This document shows positions 10,691 through 22,751 of a stretch of 64,000 bases of DNA, piece by piece. The stretch is from positions 252,408,518 through 252,472,517 of the forward strand of contig NC_133658.1 of assembly GCF_037893015.1 (NCBI RefSeq), written 5' to 3'. Each line of letters opens with the position of its first letter. The stretch's first letter is position 1. Under the pieces are notes generated by a model that was not told the origin of the DNA, made no database searches, and was given only the letters and a program-made list of their open reading frames with translations. Source of the DNA: Macrotis lagotis. Taxonomy: Eukaryota; Chordata; Mammalia; Peramelemorphia; Peramelidae. The position numbers and the translations under genes were made by a program.

Positions 10691-12527
10691 TTAAGATTAT
10701 ACAACACCAGTGGAGCTTTCCTGCCCTCTACTGGAAGAATACAGATTTAGTTCAACTGTGAACAATATTTCCATGGAGTTTAAGGAAGGATTGAATGTGC
10801 CTAGTGAGTTACTTGACATTAATGAATTTTTTTACATATATAAAAAGAAACTGACTAATTTTGGTGGATTTTTAAAAACTACATGCATAAATTTTCTTGA
10901 GATTAATGCAGTGGAGATGTTAAAATATAAATTTGAATGTAACTTATTTCATAGTCAGCTTATTTATATTTAGTGTACTACTGGTAGGATAGCCATAAAA
11001 AGAAGATTAAACATTTTTTAAGGAAATGAGAGAAGTTAAAAATTGGAAAGCCATAGGATTTTCAGACCTAGAAACAACCTTCAAAATTATCTTTTTCATC
11101 ACTTCATTTTATAGGGGAGGAATTAAGACTCGTTTGGGAATAACTTAAGCAATTAATATTAGACACAGAAGTAGGAAAATTTCACTTATAAATATGCTCA
11201 TGGACTATGATGCAAGACCAGATCACCATTGACCAGCCTTCAATATATATATATATATGCTAATTGGATTTTTTTTAAACCAATAACTAGTGCCAGTTTC
11301 TTGAATCTAGTGGTCTATACTTTTGAGTGGCATTACTTAGAAATGGAAAAAGGCACAAATGTAACAACTTCTATAAAGTATGAAGAGGAACTGAAAGGAA
11401 AAACATTCTCTTCCTTAAGTTTATAATGTGATGATGAATCAAGATTTAGGTGAATGAGGCTTCCCCCTAGGTTTGGTCCATCCCTTCTCCAGACTTTCCA
11501 GAGAGAAGTGGAAAGGAAGTTAGTCCTTCTCCCCTGGCCTCACATCCACTAGCTGCTGTTGACCTCCATCTGGTGACCCACCTACAAAGCTACTTCAGTA
11601 GCAGATTCCATTTTTCAGTACCAGTCTGGGTTGAATGTAGTCCATCTTCCATATTCAAGTGGAAAGGTTGATGACAGACCCAGGAGGTAACAGGAAAAAA
11701 AAATGCTGCCAATTTAGCTATCACCTTTGAGATGCTTCTCAAAAAAAAACCCTTATCTGAATTCAACAACAACAAAAAAACACTGAACACCTCTTGTTAA
11801 ACACTTGATGCTAGTAAGGAAGAATATAGTTTAGATAAGTTGTCCTGGCCTTCATAAAACAGAGTCTAGTAGAGCAATGAGACCAAGATGAGTAGCTGCA
11901 AAACAAATGCAGCAATGCTGAATTCCTTTCTGTATTATTTCATATAATAAATATGCACATTAGCCTCCTTGCCCTTCTGGGCACTGAGGTCAATGTTCTC
12001 TTGGTGGAAGAGGGCCTGTCACCTTGATGTCATCTGCATACTTGAGTTGCTTTGTCACTGATACCAAAGTAATTTTAACTTGTCCACATAAGTTTTGCAA
12101 ACTTTATTGTTGTACTTCATGCTAGATTCCCCTGGGATTTGATTATCATAATTTTTAGTCCTTTGTTTTCTAAGTGCAGGGGAGGGGGGGTGTTGTTTTT
12201 GAATCCTGTAAGTCCTTTTAAACACGGATGTGGAAACAAGTAAAAGTTATGTTTATTTTCCTCATATCTTCTTTCCCTCCAGATAAATAAGCTGTGGTAT
12301 TGTTTTTAGTAACTAACGTCTGTAAAACCATGGGTCTGTTTATTGCTGATTTGTGATGTGAAGATTGAAATGGGAAGAAAGTTGCAAAAATATATATGGT
12401 GTATAGTCAATATGCTGGAATTTTTCCTTGCATAAATCTAGGCACTTTGTGTTTCAGAAATATATAAAAAATAATGGTGTAGGAACCTGGTTATTTATTT
12501 TGAAATAAAAATGAATATTGATGAACT

Positions 12528-12686
12528 TTTTTTTTTAGGTTTTGTTTTGTTTTTTGCAAGGCAATGGGGTTAAGTGACTTGCCCAAGGCCACACAGGCAA
12601 TTATTAAGTGTCTGAGGCAGGATTTGAACTCAGGTACTCCTGACTCCAGGGCCGGTGCTCTATCCACTGCACCACCTAGCCTCCCC
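12528..12686 (-). mobile_element. WSINE1-type SINE, full length, 12-bp target duplication, at the end of the SLC9A8 unit
   Basis: TTTAGG plus GCAAGGCAATGGGGTTAAGT leads back to GTGCTCTATCCACTGCACCA and CCTCCCC on +, so the SINE is antisense. The direct repeat TATTGATGAACT lies at 12516-12527 and 12687-12698. The copy lies just after the AATAAA at 12504-12509. Confidence 0.92.
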
Positions 12687-12884
12687 TATTGATGAACTCT
12701 TAAGGCACATTACTGGATTCAAATGCACAGATGATTTTGTAAATCATTGTGCAAGCATTTACCATAGTTACATATCCAGAGACTCAGACATTCCCCATTT
12801 GGAATTCTCCAACTTCGTACTACTTTGTTAATTTCTCCAGTGACATTCCCAGTATAGACCACAGAGACCCACAACAATGAGCAT

Positions 12885-13100
12885 GTTAACATTTATATAG
12901 AACTTTTAAGGTTTGTAAAATATCTCTTCCTACTCTCCCTTCCCCACCAGCTTGCAGCATTATTACTTCCTCTCTTCAAAGAAGATTAACAACTCATAGT
13001 TCTTAAGTGATTTGCCCACAAATGAAGGAATTGCAACAGCCAAGGTTTGAATACAGGTCTCCTAACTCCTAAGTGCAGCATTCTTTTCAGTCCACACTGC
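12885..13100 (-). mobile_element. MIR-family SINE, diverged
   Basis: On + it reads TAACATTTATATAGAACTTT, AAGGTTTGTAAAATATCTC, AAGTGATTTGCCCACA, GGTTTGAATACAGGTCTCCT and TGCAGCATTC. This is the reverse order of MIR landmarks. Confidence 0.65.
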
Positions 13101-13641
13101 TGGTGGTATAATTAGTTGAATGTACCAGAGGCCTTCAGTTGACAAGGTCTTGACTACAAATTTCCTTACCCTTAAGGCTAAGGAAGGGTTATGCCTTACC
13201 TTTCCCCAGCTGATTCAACTAGCTTTTGAGCTGCTATGATTGGGAAGGTGCCCAAGTTATAGACAACTCCATACTTCCTTTATGATAGCAGCCAGCTGTA
13301 TAGTAGCAGCTGGAAAGGGAAGGTAATTTAATGAGGAAAATGAGAATATGATGAATAAATAAAAGCATGGAAAGATGTAAATGAAGAATGAAGTAAACAA
13401 GGCCAAGAAACAATATACACAATGACTACAACAATGTAAATAGAAAGAACTACCCACCATCATGAAACAATGCAAAGCAAATATTGCAAAATTACAAAGT
13501 ACTAGTTTGGCCCCAAAGAAAAGATATGAGAAGTTCACAGGTATGCTACATTCCTTTTATCTTCAAATACTTTTTTTTAATATTACTCATCAGTTTTGCT
13601 TATATTTTCCTCTTCCTATTTATCCTTAAAAATATATTGTT

Positions 13642-13783
13642 GGGGCAGCTAGGTGTCACAGTGGATAGAACACTGCCCCTGGAATCAGAAGGACCTGAGT
13701 TCAAAACCGGCCTCAGACACTTAATAATTGCCTGTGTGGCCTTGGGCAAGTCACTTAACCCTATTGCCTTAAATAAAATTTTA
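13642..13783 (+). mobile_element. WSINE1-type SINE
   Basis: GGGGCAGCTAGGTGTCACAG to CTTAACCCTATTGCCTTAAA. The flanks share TTAAAAATATAT on both sides (before 13642 and after about 13783), consistent with a target duplication. The short protein readable across it (residues such as GQLGVTVDRTLPLES) is SINE read-through, not a gene. Confidence 0.88.
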
Positions 13784-13929
13784 AAAATATATAGTTATAT
13801 TAGTGGCTGTTGGGGAGAATACTGGAAGAGATTTAGGCAATGTAAGAAGAAACTATATAAATCAATAAAATGATTTTTTTAAAAAAGGGGGAAAGGAAGG
13901 AAGCTCAAGGGTTTGACATTTCTTCAAAA

Positions 13930-14155
13930 AAGGTTGACTACATCATTTTTAAGGTCCCATTTTACAGATGAATAGACTCAGAAAGGCAAAATGACTACCT
14001 GGGGCCACTTTAGCAGTCACCCAACTCAACCCCTTTATTTCACATATGAGGAAACAGGCTCAGAAGGGATTTGTTCCATGTCACACAGTTGTAGTGTGGA
14101 AGAGCCAGGATTTGAGCCCCAAGTCTTTTTGATTTAAAATTCCACAAATCCTTCT
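13930..14155 (-). mobile_element. MIR-like fragments
   Basis: CCCATTTTACAGATGAATAG, then CACATATGAGGAAACAGGCT, CATGTCACACAGTTG and AGGATTTGAGCCCCAAG on +. Two MIR-like tails appear in tandem, which may be two insertions or an internal duplication. Confidence 0.5.
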
Positions 14156-14779
14156 TCACACTTTACCATGGAGTTCACAGATGGGCAGAGAAGATGAGCT
14201 GGCAGAAGTTAAATGTTTTGCTGTTGAATCCCTAGTGTGTTTAAATATGCAGGTCTTCTAGTGTTTGGGTTTTTTTTTTTTTTTGATATCTAAAACATAT
14301 GTAAACCATGCAATCTGCTCTTGAACTGGTACAAAGGCATCCACAATCCACAGTATATACAACTTCAGCCATGCCTTGAAATCCTTATCACAGTGGGCTC
14401 TGCTAGGATACCAAAGCAAGTCTTGTTAAAGGGTGCTCTACTGGGCTTCAAGAGCAAGGGTTTCCTATAGAATTACTAAAGCCACAGCAAACTGATGATC
14501 CTAGGAAGTTAGGTGGCTCAGGGAGGAGTCCCATCCAGGGAGAAAAGCTAAAGATGTTCAGTATATCACTGAGAATAGTGGAGGCAGAGGACTGAACATT
14601 GAAAAGAGAGGCAACATAGAGGGGAAAGATTATTGGGCTGGGAGTATGGATTATGTTAAAGGGTCCTGCTAATAATTTAATAGAGAACTTTAAGCAAATC
14701 ACTTATCCTCTCTGGATCTTGGCTTCCTCATCAGTAAAATGAGGGAGTTAGATGATTTCTCACGGAATTGGTCTAACCA

Positions 14780-15330
14780 ATCTGGGAAATTAGTGTGGAA
14801 TTCTACTTTTAAAATGTTACAAAATATAAAATACCCATTGACCCACCAATACTACTAATAGGCATAGCCTAGCAAGACAAACTGGAGGGAAAGATTCCAT
14901 GTGTATATATAGTATTTATAGCGAGAAGGAAAACAGGTGACTATCAATTGGGAAATGATTAAACAAACCATAGTATAAGTATAGTGGATTATTGCACCAT
15001 GAGAAATTATGAATGTGAAGAATTCATAGGAAATTGGGAAGGTAACTATAAACAAATGAACAGAGAAGAGCAAAATAAAGAACTAGGAGCATGATATACA
15101 AGAAAATCACAATAGTAAAAGTTAAACACTGGAAAACTTCATAACTCTGGTCATTGTGTCCAGTGTGACTAAAGAGGCTGAAGAATGAATAGTTCCTACC
15201 CCCTTCCATTGAGTCTTGCTTATATTTTCAGACATGGGCAGTGCATTTTATTTTTATTGACTTGTTATGAGAGTGTTCTTTCTTTGGGAAAGGGAGTCAC
15301 TGGAAATTGATGTAAAAACAAAATAGTTTT
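14780..15330 (+). mobile_element. Diverged L1 3' end
   Basis: CCATTGACCCACCAATACTA, TATCAATTGGGAAATGATTA, AACAAACCATAGTATAAGTA and GTGGATTATTGCACCATGAG follow the order of the L1 ORF2 end in sense orientation, then an L1-like 3' UTR. It is older than the copies elsewhere in the window. Confidence 0.6.
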
Positions 15331-15617
15331 CAAGAAAAAGTGGGTTCTAAAAATTTCTTCCAGCTCTGATTTTGAACGATTTTACAAGTCTTATTAATAA
15401 TAATCTCCTATTTATCCTTCCCCCCCCCAAAGCCCTTTCATACATACATGGTGTCATTTGATCTTAATAGCCCCACCTTGAGGCAGGCATTATTAACCTA
15501 AAGCTGCCACCAACCTGGGGCAACCCCTTTCTGTCTCAGGTCCTAGTTATCTAGGCTTTAGACTTTTCCTGTGGAATAACCTTTTTTCAGGCCTCATTTT
15601 TCTTGATGTCTGTGTAG

Positions 15618-15845
15618 TGTTGGGGCAGCTAGCTGGATAGCATGCTGGGCCTGAAGTCAGGAAGACTTCCTCAGTTCAAAACTAGCCTCATATACTTAAC
15701 CAGCAGTGTGATTCTGGGTAAGTCATTTAACCCTGTTTGCCTCACTTTCTCATCTGTAAAATGATCTGAAGAAAATAGTAAACCCCTCCAGTATCTTTGC
15801 CAAGAAAATAATTCAGACATGACTGATATGATTGAACGGCAACCT
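15618..15845 (+). mobile_element. Mar1-like SINE with RTE-type tail
   Basis: The tRNA-like head (GGGGCAGCTAGCTGGATAGC, CTCAGTTCAAAACTAGCC) is followed by CTCATCTGTAAAATGATCTG and the tail CCTCCAGTATCTTTGCCAAG and AATTCAGACATGACTGATAT. Its 3' end has the same layout as the copy at 1862-2072. Confidence 0.75.
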
Positions 15846-15879
15846 GCTGTGTTCACACTAGTGACTGCCTTCTCATTCC

Positions 15880-17003
15880 ACATACTCATGTTTTCAAGAT
15901 ATTCTCTAGTTGAGCACTCCTTTGCAAAATTATCATCCCTGCTCTTCCCCACTGTGAGAGGGTACCTCGGATTCAATCTTTCTCTACCAATCTCATCAGT
16001 TCCTATAGGTTCAACCATATCTATGCAAATGACTTAAATCTACCTATCCTGCCCCCATGTTGAACCCTCATGGTTCCAGTCCTCCATCTTCCAACTGGCA
16101 GTAATACCTCTGTTTATATGTCCCACAGGTTTCAAATATCCAAAACTGAATTTAATATTCTTTCTCCCACAGAACCACTAGAGCCTCAACTTGGTGATCA
16201 TCCCAGATACTCAGTTCCATACTCTTCACTCTCCTTCAAATTCCACCATTTGCCAAGTCTTATCAATTCAATTTCCATCACCTCTTATATTTATTACCTC
16301 TCCATTCACTCACATAGCCACTACTCTGATTTAGACACTTATGGGTCTCCTTGCTTCCAGTCTCTGATTCTTCCATTCTCTCCTCCAATAACCAGTGATA
16401 TTACTAAACACAGGTCATTCCCCTAAGAGCTAATAGTTGCATCTTGTTTCACTGTTTGGCATTTAAAACCACAAGGTCCTAACTTTCTAGACAGATTTCA
16501 CATTCCTTCTCCCTCATCATAAGCACAAGGTTTAAAGCTGAAAGAGACCTTGAAGTTTACTGAGTCAAATCCCTTTTAGAGGTGAGCTGAGGCAGTACCA
16601 ATGGGATTTGAACCCACGTTTTCCTGACTATAGGTCAGCACCTCCTGTGCTATCATGCTGCCTTGAATTCTATGATCCTGCTAAACTAGCTTACTTACTG
16701 ATCCCCATTAAACAATATTCCATCTGGTTCCTCTATGCTTTTGCACAGAATGTCCTCAATTCTGGAATGTCCTACCTCTTCACCTTCCCTCTCGGAAACC
16801 CCAGCTTCTATAAAAGGCATATTCTGATCCCCCCTAACCCATTACTATTCTTTTTCTGTTCTCCCAATTTACTTTGTATATTTTATATTTTTATTAATTC
16901 CCCCCAAAAAAACTAAGCTCTATAGGGACAGAACTGGTTAATTTTTGTTGTTGTATCCTCAGCTCCTGGCTAGACTATAAATAAATGCTTGTAAAGTTGC
17001 TTT
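15880..17003 (+). mobile_element. L2 LINE 3' portion, interrupted by a MIR
   Basis: The order of motifs fits the end of L2: CAAATATCCAAAACTGAAT, TTCCACCATTTGCCAAGTCT, TGCTTTTGCACAGAATGTCC, GGAATGTCCTACCTCTTC, AAGCTCTATAGGGACAGAAC and TATAAATAAATGCTTG at the end. A MIR (16515-16665) interrupts it. Several short open frames in it are decayed L2 coding, not genes. It stops about 100 bp before the probable SPATA2 poly-A site. Confidence 0.75.
16515..16665 (-). mobile_element. MIR fragment inside L2
   Basis: AAAGAGACCTTGAAGTTTAC, TGGGATTTGAACCCACGTTT and GCACCTCCTGTGCTATCATG on +, i.e. antisense. L2-like sequence continues on both sides. Confidence 0.65.
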
Positions 17004-17097
17004 ATAGTGCCCTGGGATTTTATAATTACATCCAAACTTGAGCAATTTCTCCCAGCCCCCTCAAAAAAAAAGCCAAATAGGAGGGGGAACCTCCATT

Positions 17098-19387
17098 AAT
17101 AACAGTGGAAGACATTTTATTTTTAAAATCATCTCTCATCACTTTTATCTCAGTAAAAATCAAATGCAAAACACTTCCAAATAAAAGTCAGATATACTTT
17201 TTTACTGTCTCAATCACAGCAACCTGGTACAGTAAGATACACACCAAGAGAGTGCATGGTCAGAGCACTTGGCAATTCAATAGTTTTGAACAATAGTATT
17301 TCCATGACAATATGTACTATACATCAGACTTTTATTAATGCAGTCATCTGGGCTAAAATTCACCATTTAAGTAGGTCACGTGGCTTCACAGTTTGTTAGG
17401 AAATTTGCAGTAGGCATGGACATGGGACAAGAGAACTAGAGACCTCAGAAGTAGGACAGGCATGACACATCAGAATGAAGTAGCTAATCTCAGTAGTGAA
17501 ATTCTTTAAAATTCAGTTTTATATACAGTGTTATCTACACATGATCTATCAGATATATGTGTATGCATATATATATATATGGAGAAAGAGAAAGATTGAT
17601 TTTAGACAATTGGGGAAAAAAATCATTAAACTGAGCTTCTGGAGGTCAGTAAGACCATCATGTCTAATCAAATTCAGATTTGCTCCCTTCCCCCACCTTT
17701 TTAAAAAAGCCAAACTTTTTTTTGCTTTATTCTTGGAAATACATTTGGTAAGGTCCCAAGATATTTATACATTTGACAGAATTATGGCTGAAATAATTTT
17801 GCATGTTCAAATAAGCTATTTAGAATTTCTTACTCTTCCCCCATTCCTCACCTCAAAGCAAAATATAAAGGTGAGTTGTTCATTGCATGAGTCAAAAGGG
17901 AAAGGTATCCTTCAGTTGGAGAGAGTTTAGGGCAGGCCAAGATATAAAAATATCTAGTAAGCTATCAGTTTCTGGCCATTTTAAGTGCAAAGGTATCTCA
18001 AACTCTCACATTCTGAAAATTGAGAATAAAGATATGGTGGGGAATGGGGGGTGGGAGGAGTGAGTTGAAAGGAATGAAAGTTACATTTCCTTCAGAAACA
18101 AGACCTAGACAATTAGGAGGATCAGGTCCAACTTTGTGCCAGGGACCATAGGGCATAGTGAAGTCCTGAGGATTAAGGCCCTTGGTGTGGCCTCTAAATT
18201 TATGAGGGTAGTACTACAGTCTACAGGGGCAGAGCCACACTGCTTAGTCTGCACTAACCCCCAAGAAGTGCAAATGGGAGGTAGGTATCTATATGTACAC
18301 ATATAGTATATATATATATATATATTTTTAAAAGGGAAGACAACAGCTTAGTTACCTCTACTGACTCAAAAAAGGAACCCATCTTCAATATTCCTTCCCA
18401 CTACTAACTTCACCCAAGGAACATTAGGAAGCTAAGAACTAAAGGGCAAACCAAACCAACACAAGAGTCCTCATTCCCATCCTGCAAGATGAAAACATAC
18501 AAAAAACCCCAGGGAGAACTTTTCTAGCCATATGATTTTTATCAATTTTAAGCACACAAGGAATATATTTATTAAAAAATAAAACTTTTCAAATCACCTA
18601 TTTACAAAGGAGTCAATACGTGTGCAACAGAAAGGAATTAAAATCAGGCCTCTTTTTTGGATGGATGCAATGCAAATGTCATGTGAACAATCCACTAATA
18701 CTGTACAGTACGATAGAGGAAGCTATTGGCAGTACAACAAAAATCAAGCATGACTGTCTTCTGTTCAAACTTTAAAACCTAGAGAGCCAAATATGAGGGG
18801 GCACAGGAGAGCCCACTCAGGGATCTTAGTGAGTATTTAAAACAATGAGGGGGAAGGTTGGTGGTTATTTCAGGAAGCGCTTTGAGATAAACCTCTGTGG
18901 GCAGCAGTAGAGCTCTGCTTGGGAAAGAATGCTCTGCTTTCACAAACCTTTCACTATTCCCCAGAATGGGAACCATGAATCTTTTTAATTGTCCCTCCCC
19001 AGCCCACTGCAGCTCATCACTGGGGCAGCTAGGCAGTCATTTGAAAACCCTACATATCAAATCAAACTCCTTTAAAAAAAAAACTTGAGTAGGGGTGGAG
19101 TGTGTATAAGAGGACTAGCAAACTTAAGTGCCAAACTGGAAGGAAACCTGGTCGGTCCTCTCCCCCTTATGGAATCACAAAGCATCCATTGCTAAAAAGA
19201 TCTGACAGCAGTGTGGATCCCGAGGTGTGTGCAGCGTGGATGAGGATACAAACGCCAACAACGGGAGGGGTGAAATGTCATTCCCCATAGGTCAGCATAG
19301 CTCCACTTCCGAGGTCAGCATTAGACTCCACCAAGGAAGTCACAAAGTATAGTTTTAGCCCTTTGTGTAGAATATGCAAGTTTGAGT
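17098..19387 (-). other. SPATA2: SPATA2 3' UTR
   Basis: Downstream of the SPATA2 stop codon, this 2.3-kb stretch on the minus strand is largely unique sequence with no other gene. A minus-strand AATAAA (TTTATT on + at 17116-17121) predicts cleavage near 17090-17105, and the length fits the roughly 2-kb 3' UTR of the human gene. AT dinucleotide runs lie near 17568-17580 and 18303-18327. The short frames on either strand are chance. Confidence 0.7.
17116..17121 (-). terminator. SPATA2: Probable SPATA2 polyadenylation signal
   Basis: AATAAA on the minus strand, followed on that strand by TGTCTTCCACTGTTATTAAT. It is the last good signal before the L2 element takes over. Confidence 0.6.
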
Positions 19388-20635
19388 CTATCTATACACA
19401 AGATGGGAGAACTGAGTTGACTTATAGTTGAGCTGACTGTTAGGCATGAATTTGTGTTGTTCACTCTTTTTGCAGCATGGGTCGTAGTGGTAAGCAGTGA
19501 GGCAGGTATCGCATGAGACTTTTGAACAGATTGCACATGTATTAGAGGCTCCTGACCGGTTGCAGAAACCACAGCGAGATGCAGCTGTAGCCTTGGATTT
19601 TGAGTGAAGGTGAGATGCTCTTTCAGAGCCCTGAGTCTGTGCTGCATACAAAGACTTCTCCCTCAGGGTGGCCCCATGGGGCAAACCATCATGGGAGCCT
19701 GATTTTATAGGGAAGTTGTTCTGTTTGGTGACAGGATAGTCCTGCCGACATGTGAGGACAGTTTCACACCGCTGGCAGAGGGAAGAGCCACAATGGAGGC
19801 CACAGCTTTGGCACTTGGAAGAGGCAGTCTCTTTGGCGGGATGTGCACGCTTGTGGTAGAAGGGGTTGGAATCATTACGGAATAGCCACACATCTGGCTT
19901 GAGAGAATCTGGTCTCCTATATGTGCCCCTGGAATCTGGATCTGTGTAAAGGTCTAGATCATCTTGAGGGGAAAAATAAGTGTTATAAGAAGGGATGGTT
20001 CGTAACATGCCATTGGGATTTGAGGAATGGGGCACAAATTCATCAGAACAACTACGTGGGGAGCTGGACATGGTCAAGAGAGAAGGAGATGGTCGAATAA
20101 TTTCATCTTTGATATCATCTTCCATATCTACCACTGCAGGCTCCTTCCTGAGGCTAAGTGAAGTCATCAGTGGTGGCTTCTTACTCTCCCAGTAACTATC
20201 ATAAGTGTCCATGGATTTGGAAGGTTTATTCACTTTGGGCTTGAAGTAATCTTTTGCTGCCCTCTCACTGGCTGATTTCTGAAGGGCCATCCGTGCCATA
20301 GAAGAAGTGAGGTTCTCCTTACTCTCTACCCGTCTTTTCATGGCATCCGAGCAGCCCCTCACATCTTCATTGCTGTGCTTACGCTCATTCACCACATCTA
20401 ACTCTGAGTAACCCTTGTCTTTCACCTGGGAGTGTATCTCAAGCAATTGTTCACACTCTACTTTGGCCAAAAAAAGCTCAAAAGAGACCATTTTCACTTG
20501 CAAAGTTTCTACCAGTTCTTTGAGCCTGTACACACTTCCAAGATCCTGGACATAGCCCATATAATTCAGGATGACTCTAATATCTTCTTCGAGCAATGTT
20601 GATTTCACATAATAAACAAAAGGTCCTGTGTAGGT
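19388..20635 (-). CDS. SPATA2: SPATA2 last coding exon (residues 107-521)
   Basis: SPATA2 bridges the deubiquitinase CYLD to the HOIP subunit of LUBAC and so tunes TNF-receptor ubiquitin signalling and necroptosis. This exon begins [12 protein letters not shown] after the acceptor TTCTCTTTTCTAG and ends [11 protein letters not shown]-stop. It completes the PUB domain that binds CYLD (first about 220 residues), then a polar linker. A HOIP-binding PIM-type motif, [11 protein letters not shown], has its tyrosine at about residue 336, matching the key human Tyr338. The C-terminal zinc-finger-like CxxC clusters are CQSCGLHC...CQRC and CGFCN...[12 protein letters not shown]. With exon 2 the protein is 521 residues against 520 in human. 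Translation actually starts in the upstream exon; the GTG at 20608 is internal valine. Confidence 0.97.
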   Translation of the reverse strand, partial: TYTGPFVYYVKSTLLEEDIRVILNYMGYVQDLGSVYRLKELVETLQVKMVSFELFLAKVECEQLLEIHSQVKDKGYSELDVVNERKHSNEDVRGCSDAMKRRVESKENLTSSMARMALQKSASERAAKDYFKPKVNKPSKSMDTYDSYWESKKPPLMTSLSLRKEPAVVDMEDDIKDEIIRPSPSLLTMSSSPRSCSDEFVPHSSNPNGMLRTIPSYNTYFSPQDDLDLYTDPDSRGTYRRPDSLKPDVWLFRNDSNPFYHKRAHPAKETASSKCQSCGLHCGSSLCQRCETVLTCRQDYPVTKQNNFPIKSGSHDGLPHGATLREKSLYAAQTQGSERASHLHSKSKATAASRCGFCNRSGASNTCAICSKVSCDTCLTAYHYDPCCKKSEQHKFMPNSQLNYKSTQFSHLVYR

Positions 20636-21469
20636 CTAGAAAAGAGAAGGAAAAAAATCCAGTATTTTCCCTTGAATATACACAAAATGGAAAACAATTC
20701 CCAATTAACTTTAATAGATATCATGTGGGGAAAGGGGAAGTGAATTACTTCACTAGACTCATGATCTAGGAGACTGAAATTAATGTTTCCCGAAGTCCAA
20801 GACACTACTTGTATGAAGAAAATTCCACCTCTCCTCTCTGAAAATCCAGGAAGAGAACTAATGATGATTTTGTGGGACTGGGGATTTCTACCAACAGGGT
20901 AAAGAGTGGTAAATTACAAAAAGGAGTAAATTCAAAGGAAAAAAATTCAATAAACTTCTTTCTTGGGTTTTCATTAGTATGAAACAATACAATTAACCCA
21001 TTTGTAAAATTATTTGAATGTTTTCATATAGACAATATAGACCTTTAAATCTGAATTACCATCTAACTTAGTATTCCAGAAAGATTTCTGGTTCAAACCA
21101 AAAATAGATGGAATATTGGATTAGAAATAAAATAGTTCAGTTTCTAGTGCTGGCTCTATTTACTAAATAGGCATAGTCATGTCTAAGCAAGTTATTTAGC
21201 CTCTTTGGGATTCTATTACTTCTGTAAAAAGAGGGAATTCATCCTACTACAAGTCTTTTATGAGGTACCCTGAATGAGTAAACTGGGAAATAAGGAATTT
21301 CCACCCTGCCCCATTAATCCACCCCCCAAAAAAGAAGTCCCATCCCACCTTCCTTCAAATGCCCATTGGCATACATACTAAATCATAAAAACACTGACAC
21401 AAACTTTTACTGACAAGTCTGTTAAGTTTTCCTGCCAGAATCAAAACCATATAAGAGTATACCATGAAA

Positions 21470-21640
21470 GATAATAGCATGGTGAAAAAGAACACTTTAT
21501 TTGAAGAAAGAAGGTCTGAGTTCAAGTCATTTCATTCCTATAAGCTTCAATTTCCTCATCTGTTAAATGAGGAAATTAATATTTGCATCATAATTAGATT
21601 CACAGTGTTGTTGCAATCCTTAAAGCACTATAGCAACGCC
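21470..21640 (+). mobile_element. MIR-family SINE
   Basis: GAGTTCAAGTCATTTCATTC, TTCAATTTCCTCATCTGTTA, AATGAGGAAATTAATATTTG and the head AGCATGGTGAAAAAGAACAC lie in sense order. Confidence 0.6.
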
Positions 21641-21875
21641 AGTTAGTATAAGGGGAGGCAAAGGTTCTGAGGTATCAAGTACATAGAGGGTACCAATCAA
21701 TGGATCCTATGCTGGTTCTACATCTTTCCCAGCTTTAAGGCAGTGGAAAAATAGAACTCTTGACACTTATTCTTTGTAGTTTATGTTCATTAGAGCTTGG
21801 AGGGGGAGGGAAGAGGGGATAGGCATGGAGGGGGGGACCAACTAGTTTAGTCCTTCATCGAAAAACTGAGCCCCA

Positions 21876-22030
21876 TGGGGTGGCTAGGTGGCGTAGTGGA
21901 TAAAGCACCGGCCTTGGAGTCAGGGGTACCTGGGTTCAAATCCAGTCTCAGACACTTGAATAATTACCTAGCTGTGTGGCCTTGGGCAAGTCACTTAACC
22001 CCATTTGCCTTACAAAAACCTAAAAAAAAA
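21876..22030 (+). mobile_element. WSINE1-type SINE, full length, 14-bp target duplication
   Basis: GGGGTGGCTAGGTGGCGTAG head, GGGTTCAAATCCAG B-box-like motif, body, and CCTTACAAAAACCTAAAAAA tail. The direct repeat AAAACTGAGCCCCA lies at 21862-21875 and 22031-22044. This is one of the youngest-looking copies and has inserted into an older MIR. Confidence 0.95.
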
Positions 22031-22433
22031 AAAACTGAGCCCCAGAGAGGGCTTATTTATTATCAATAATTAACTGTTAAGATTCAAACTCAGTTCTCTT
22101 GATTCCAAACCCAGGGATCCATTCACTATACCACTTGACCCAAAGAGAAATAGAGAAACACTAGAACAATCTCTTTGCTTAAGATCAAAAACATGGGTCA
22201 TAACAGCTAAAAAGACATCTGTCTACATAATAGTGAAGAGACAAAGTAACCTAAGAGGTCACTATACTAGTTTTGGTTATGTTTTCTGATTCCTAGTTTA
22301 AGCCTTATTCCACTATACTAGACATCCATAACTTTAGGGTGTATTAATAGAGATAGATGTAGTTCTGGAGAAGAACCTTCCCCCTACAGTCTACTTTATT
22401 TAAGCTATAGGAAAGCACTTCTATATGCCTTAC

Positions 22434-22751
22434 TTTAATACTTTTGAATTCCTTCTTCCAAGGATAAAGGAAGAGGTTGATTCCCACTGTCTCCAGCAGG
22501 TTGAATGCGTTGTGGAGAGTCTGCAAGTTAGAGGACCTCAGTGAGCGAAGGGAGTTTTCAACCACCTCATAAAATTTGATCAACCGGAATCTATAAAAGG
22601 GCTCGATCTTATGCAGACTAAGTACAGCCGAGGCCGCCACCCGGAGGTACTCATCATTGACAGGTCGCTGCTTAGTGCTGGAAGCATCCACTTTGGACTC
22701 CTGAAACTGCACGTACTTCCTGAATAAGTCGTCTTTATATTTTGTATCCAT
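22434..22751 (-). CDS. SPATA2: SPATA2 first coding exon (residues 1-106)
   Basis: The protein starts [20 protein letters not shown] and ends [10 protein letters not shown] at the donor GTAAGG (22433). It encodes the N-terminal half of the PUB domain that engages the CYLD USP domain. The join SIK|TYTGPF matches human SPATA2. The ATG at 22749-22751 is chosen because it gives the known N-terminus, and no in-frame ATG further upstream extends it. A leader segment of 125 nt (22752-22876) precedes it in the same exon and contains upstream ATGs. Confidence 0.97.

Larger units (their letters stand above)
6832..12520 (+). other. SLC9A8: Probable long SLC9A8 3' UTR and downstream flank
   Basis: After the stop there is no other gene. 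The sequence is AT-rich and mostly unique, broken by a MIR (9835-10088) and a WSINE (10530-10690). Candidate poly-A signals AATAAA lie at 7662-7667, 8656-8661 and 12504-12509. The last follows a long stretch that looks unique, and a SINE begins about 20 bp after it. The human gene has a long 3' UTR, so the distal signal is plausible, but which signal is used cannot be told from sequence. Confidence 0.5.
20636..22433 (-). other. SPATA2: SPATA2 intron 2
   Basis: On the minus strand it starts GTAAGG (22433) and ends TTTCTAG (20636). It contains MIR pieces at about 21130-21290, 21470-21640 and 22045-22145, and a young WSINE (21876-22030). There is no other coding signal. Confidence 0.85.

Noticed and set aside
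19321-19893. Additional minus-strand frames of 62-108 codons
   Set aside because: Alternative-frame shadows of the SPATA2 last exon.
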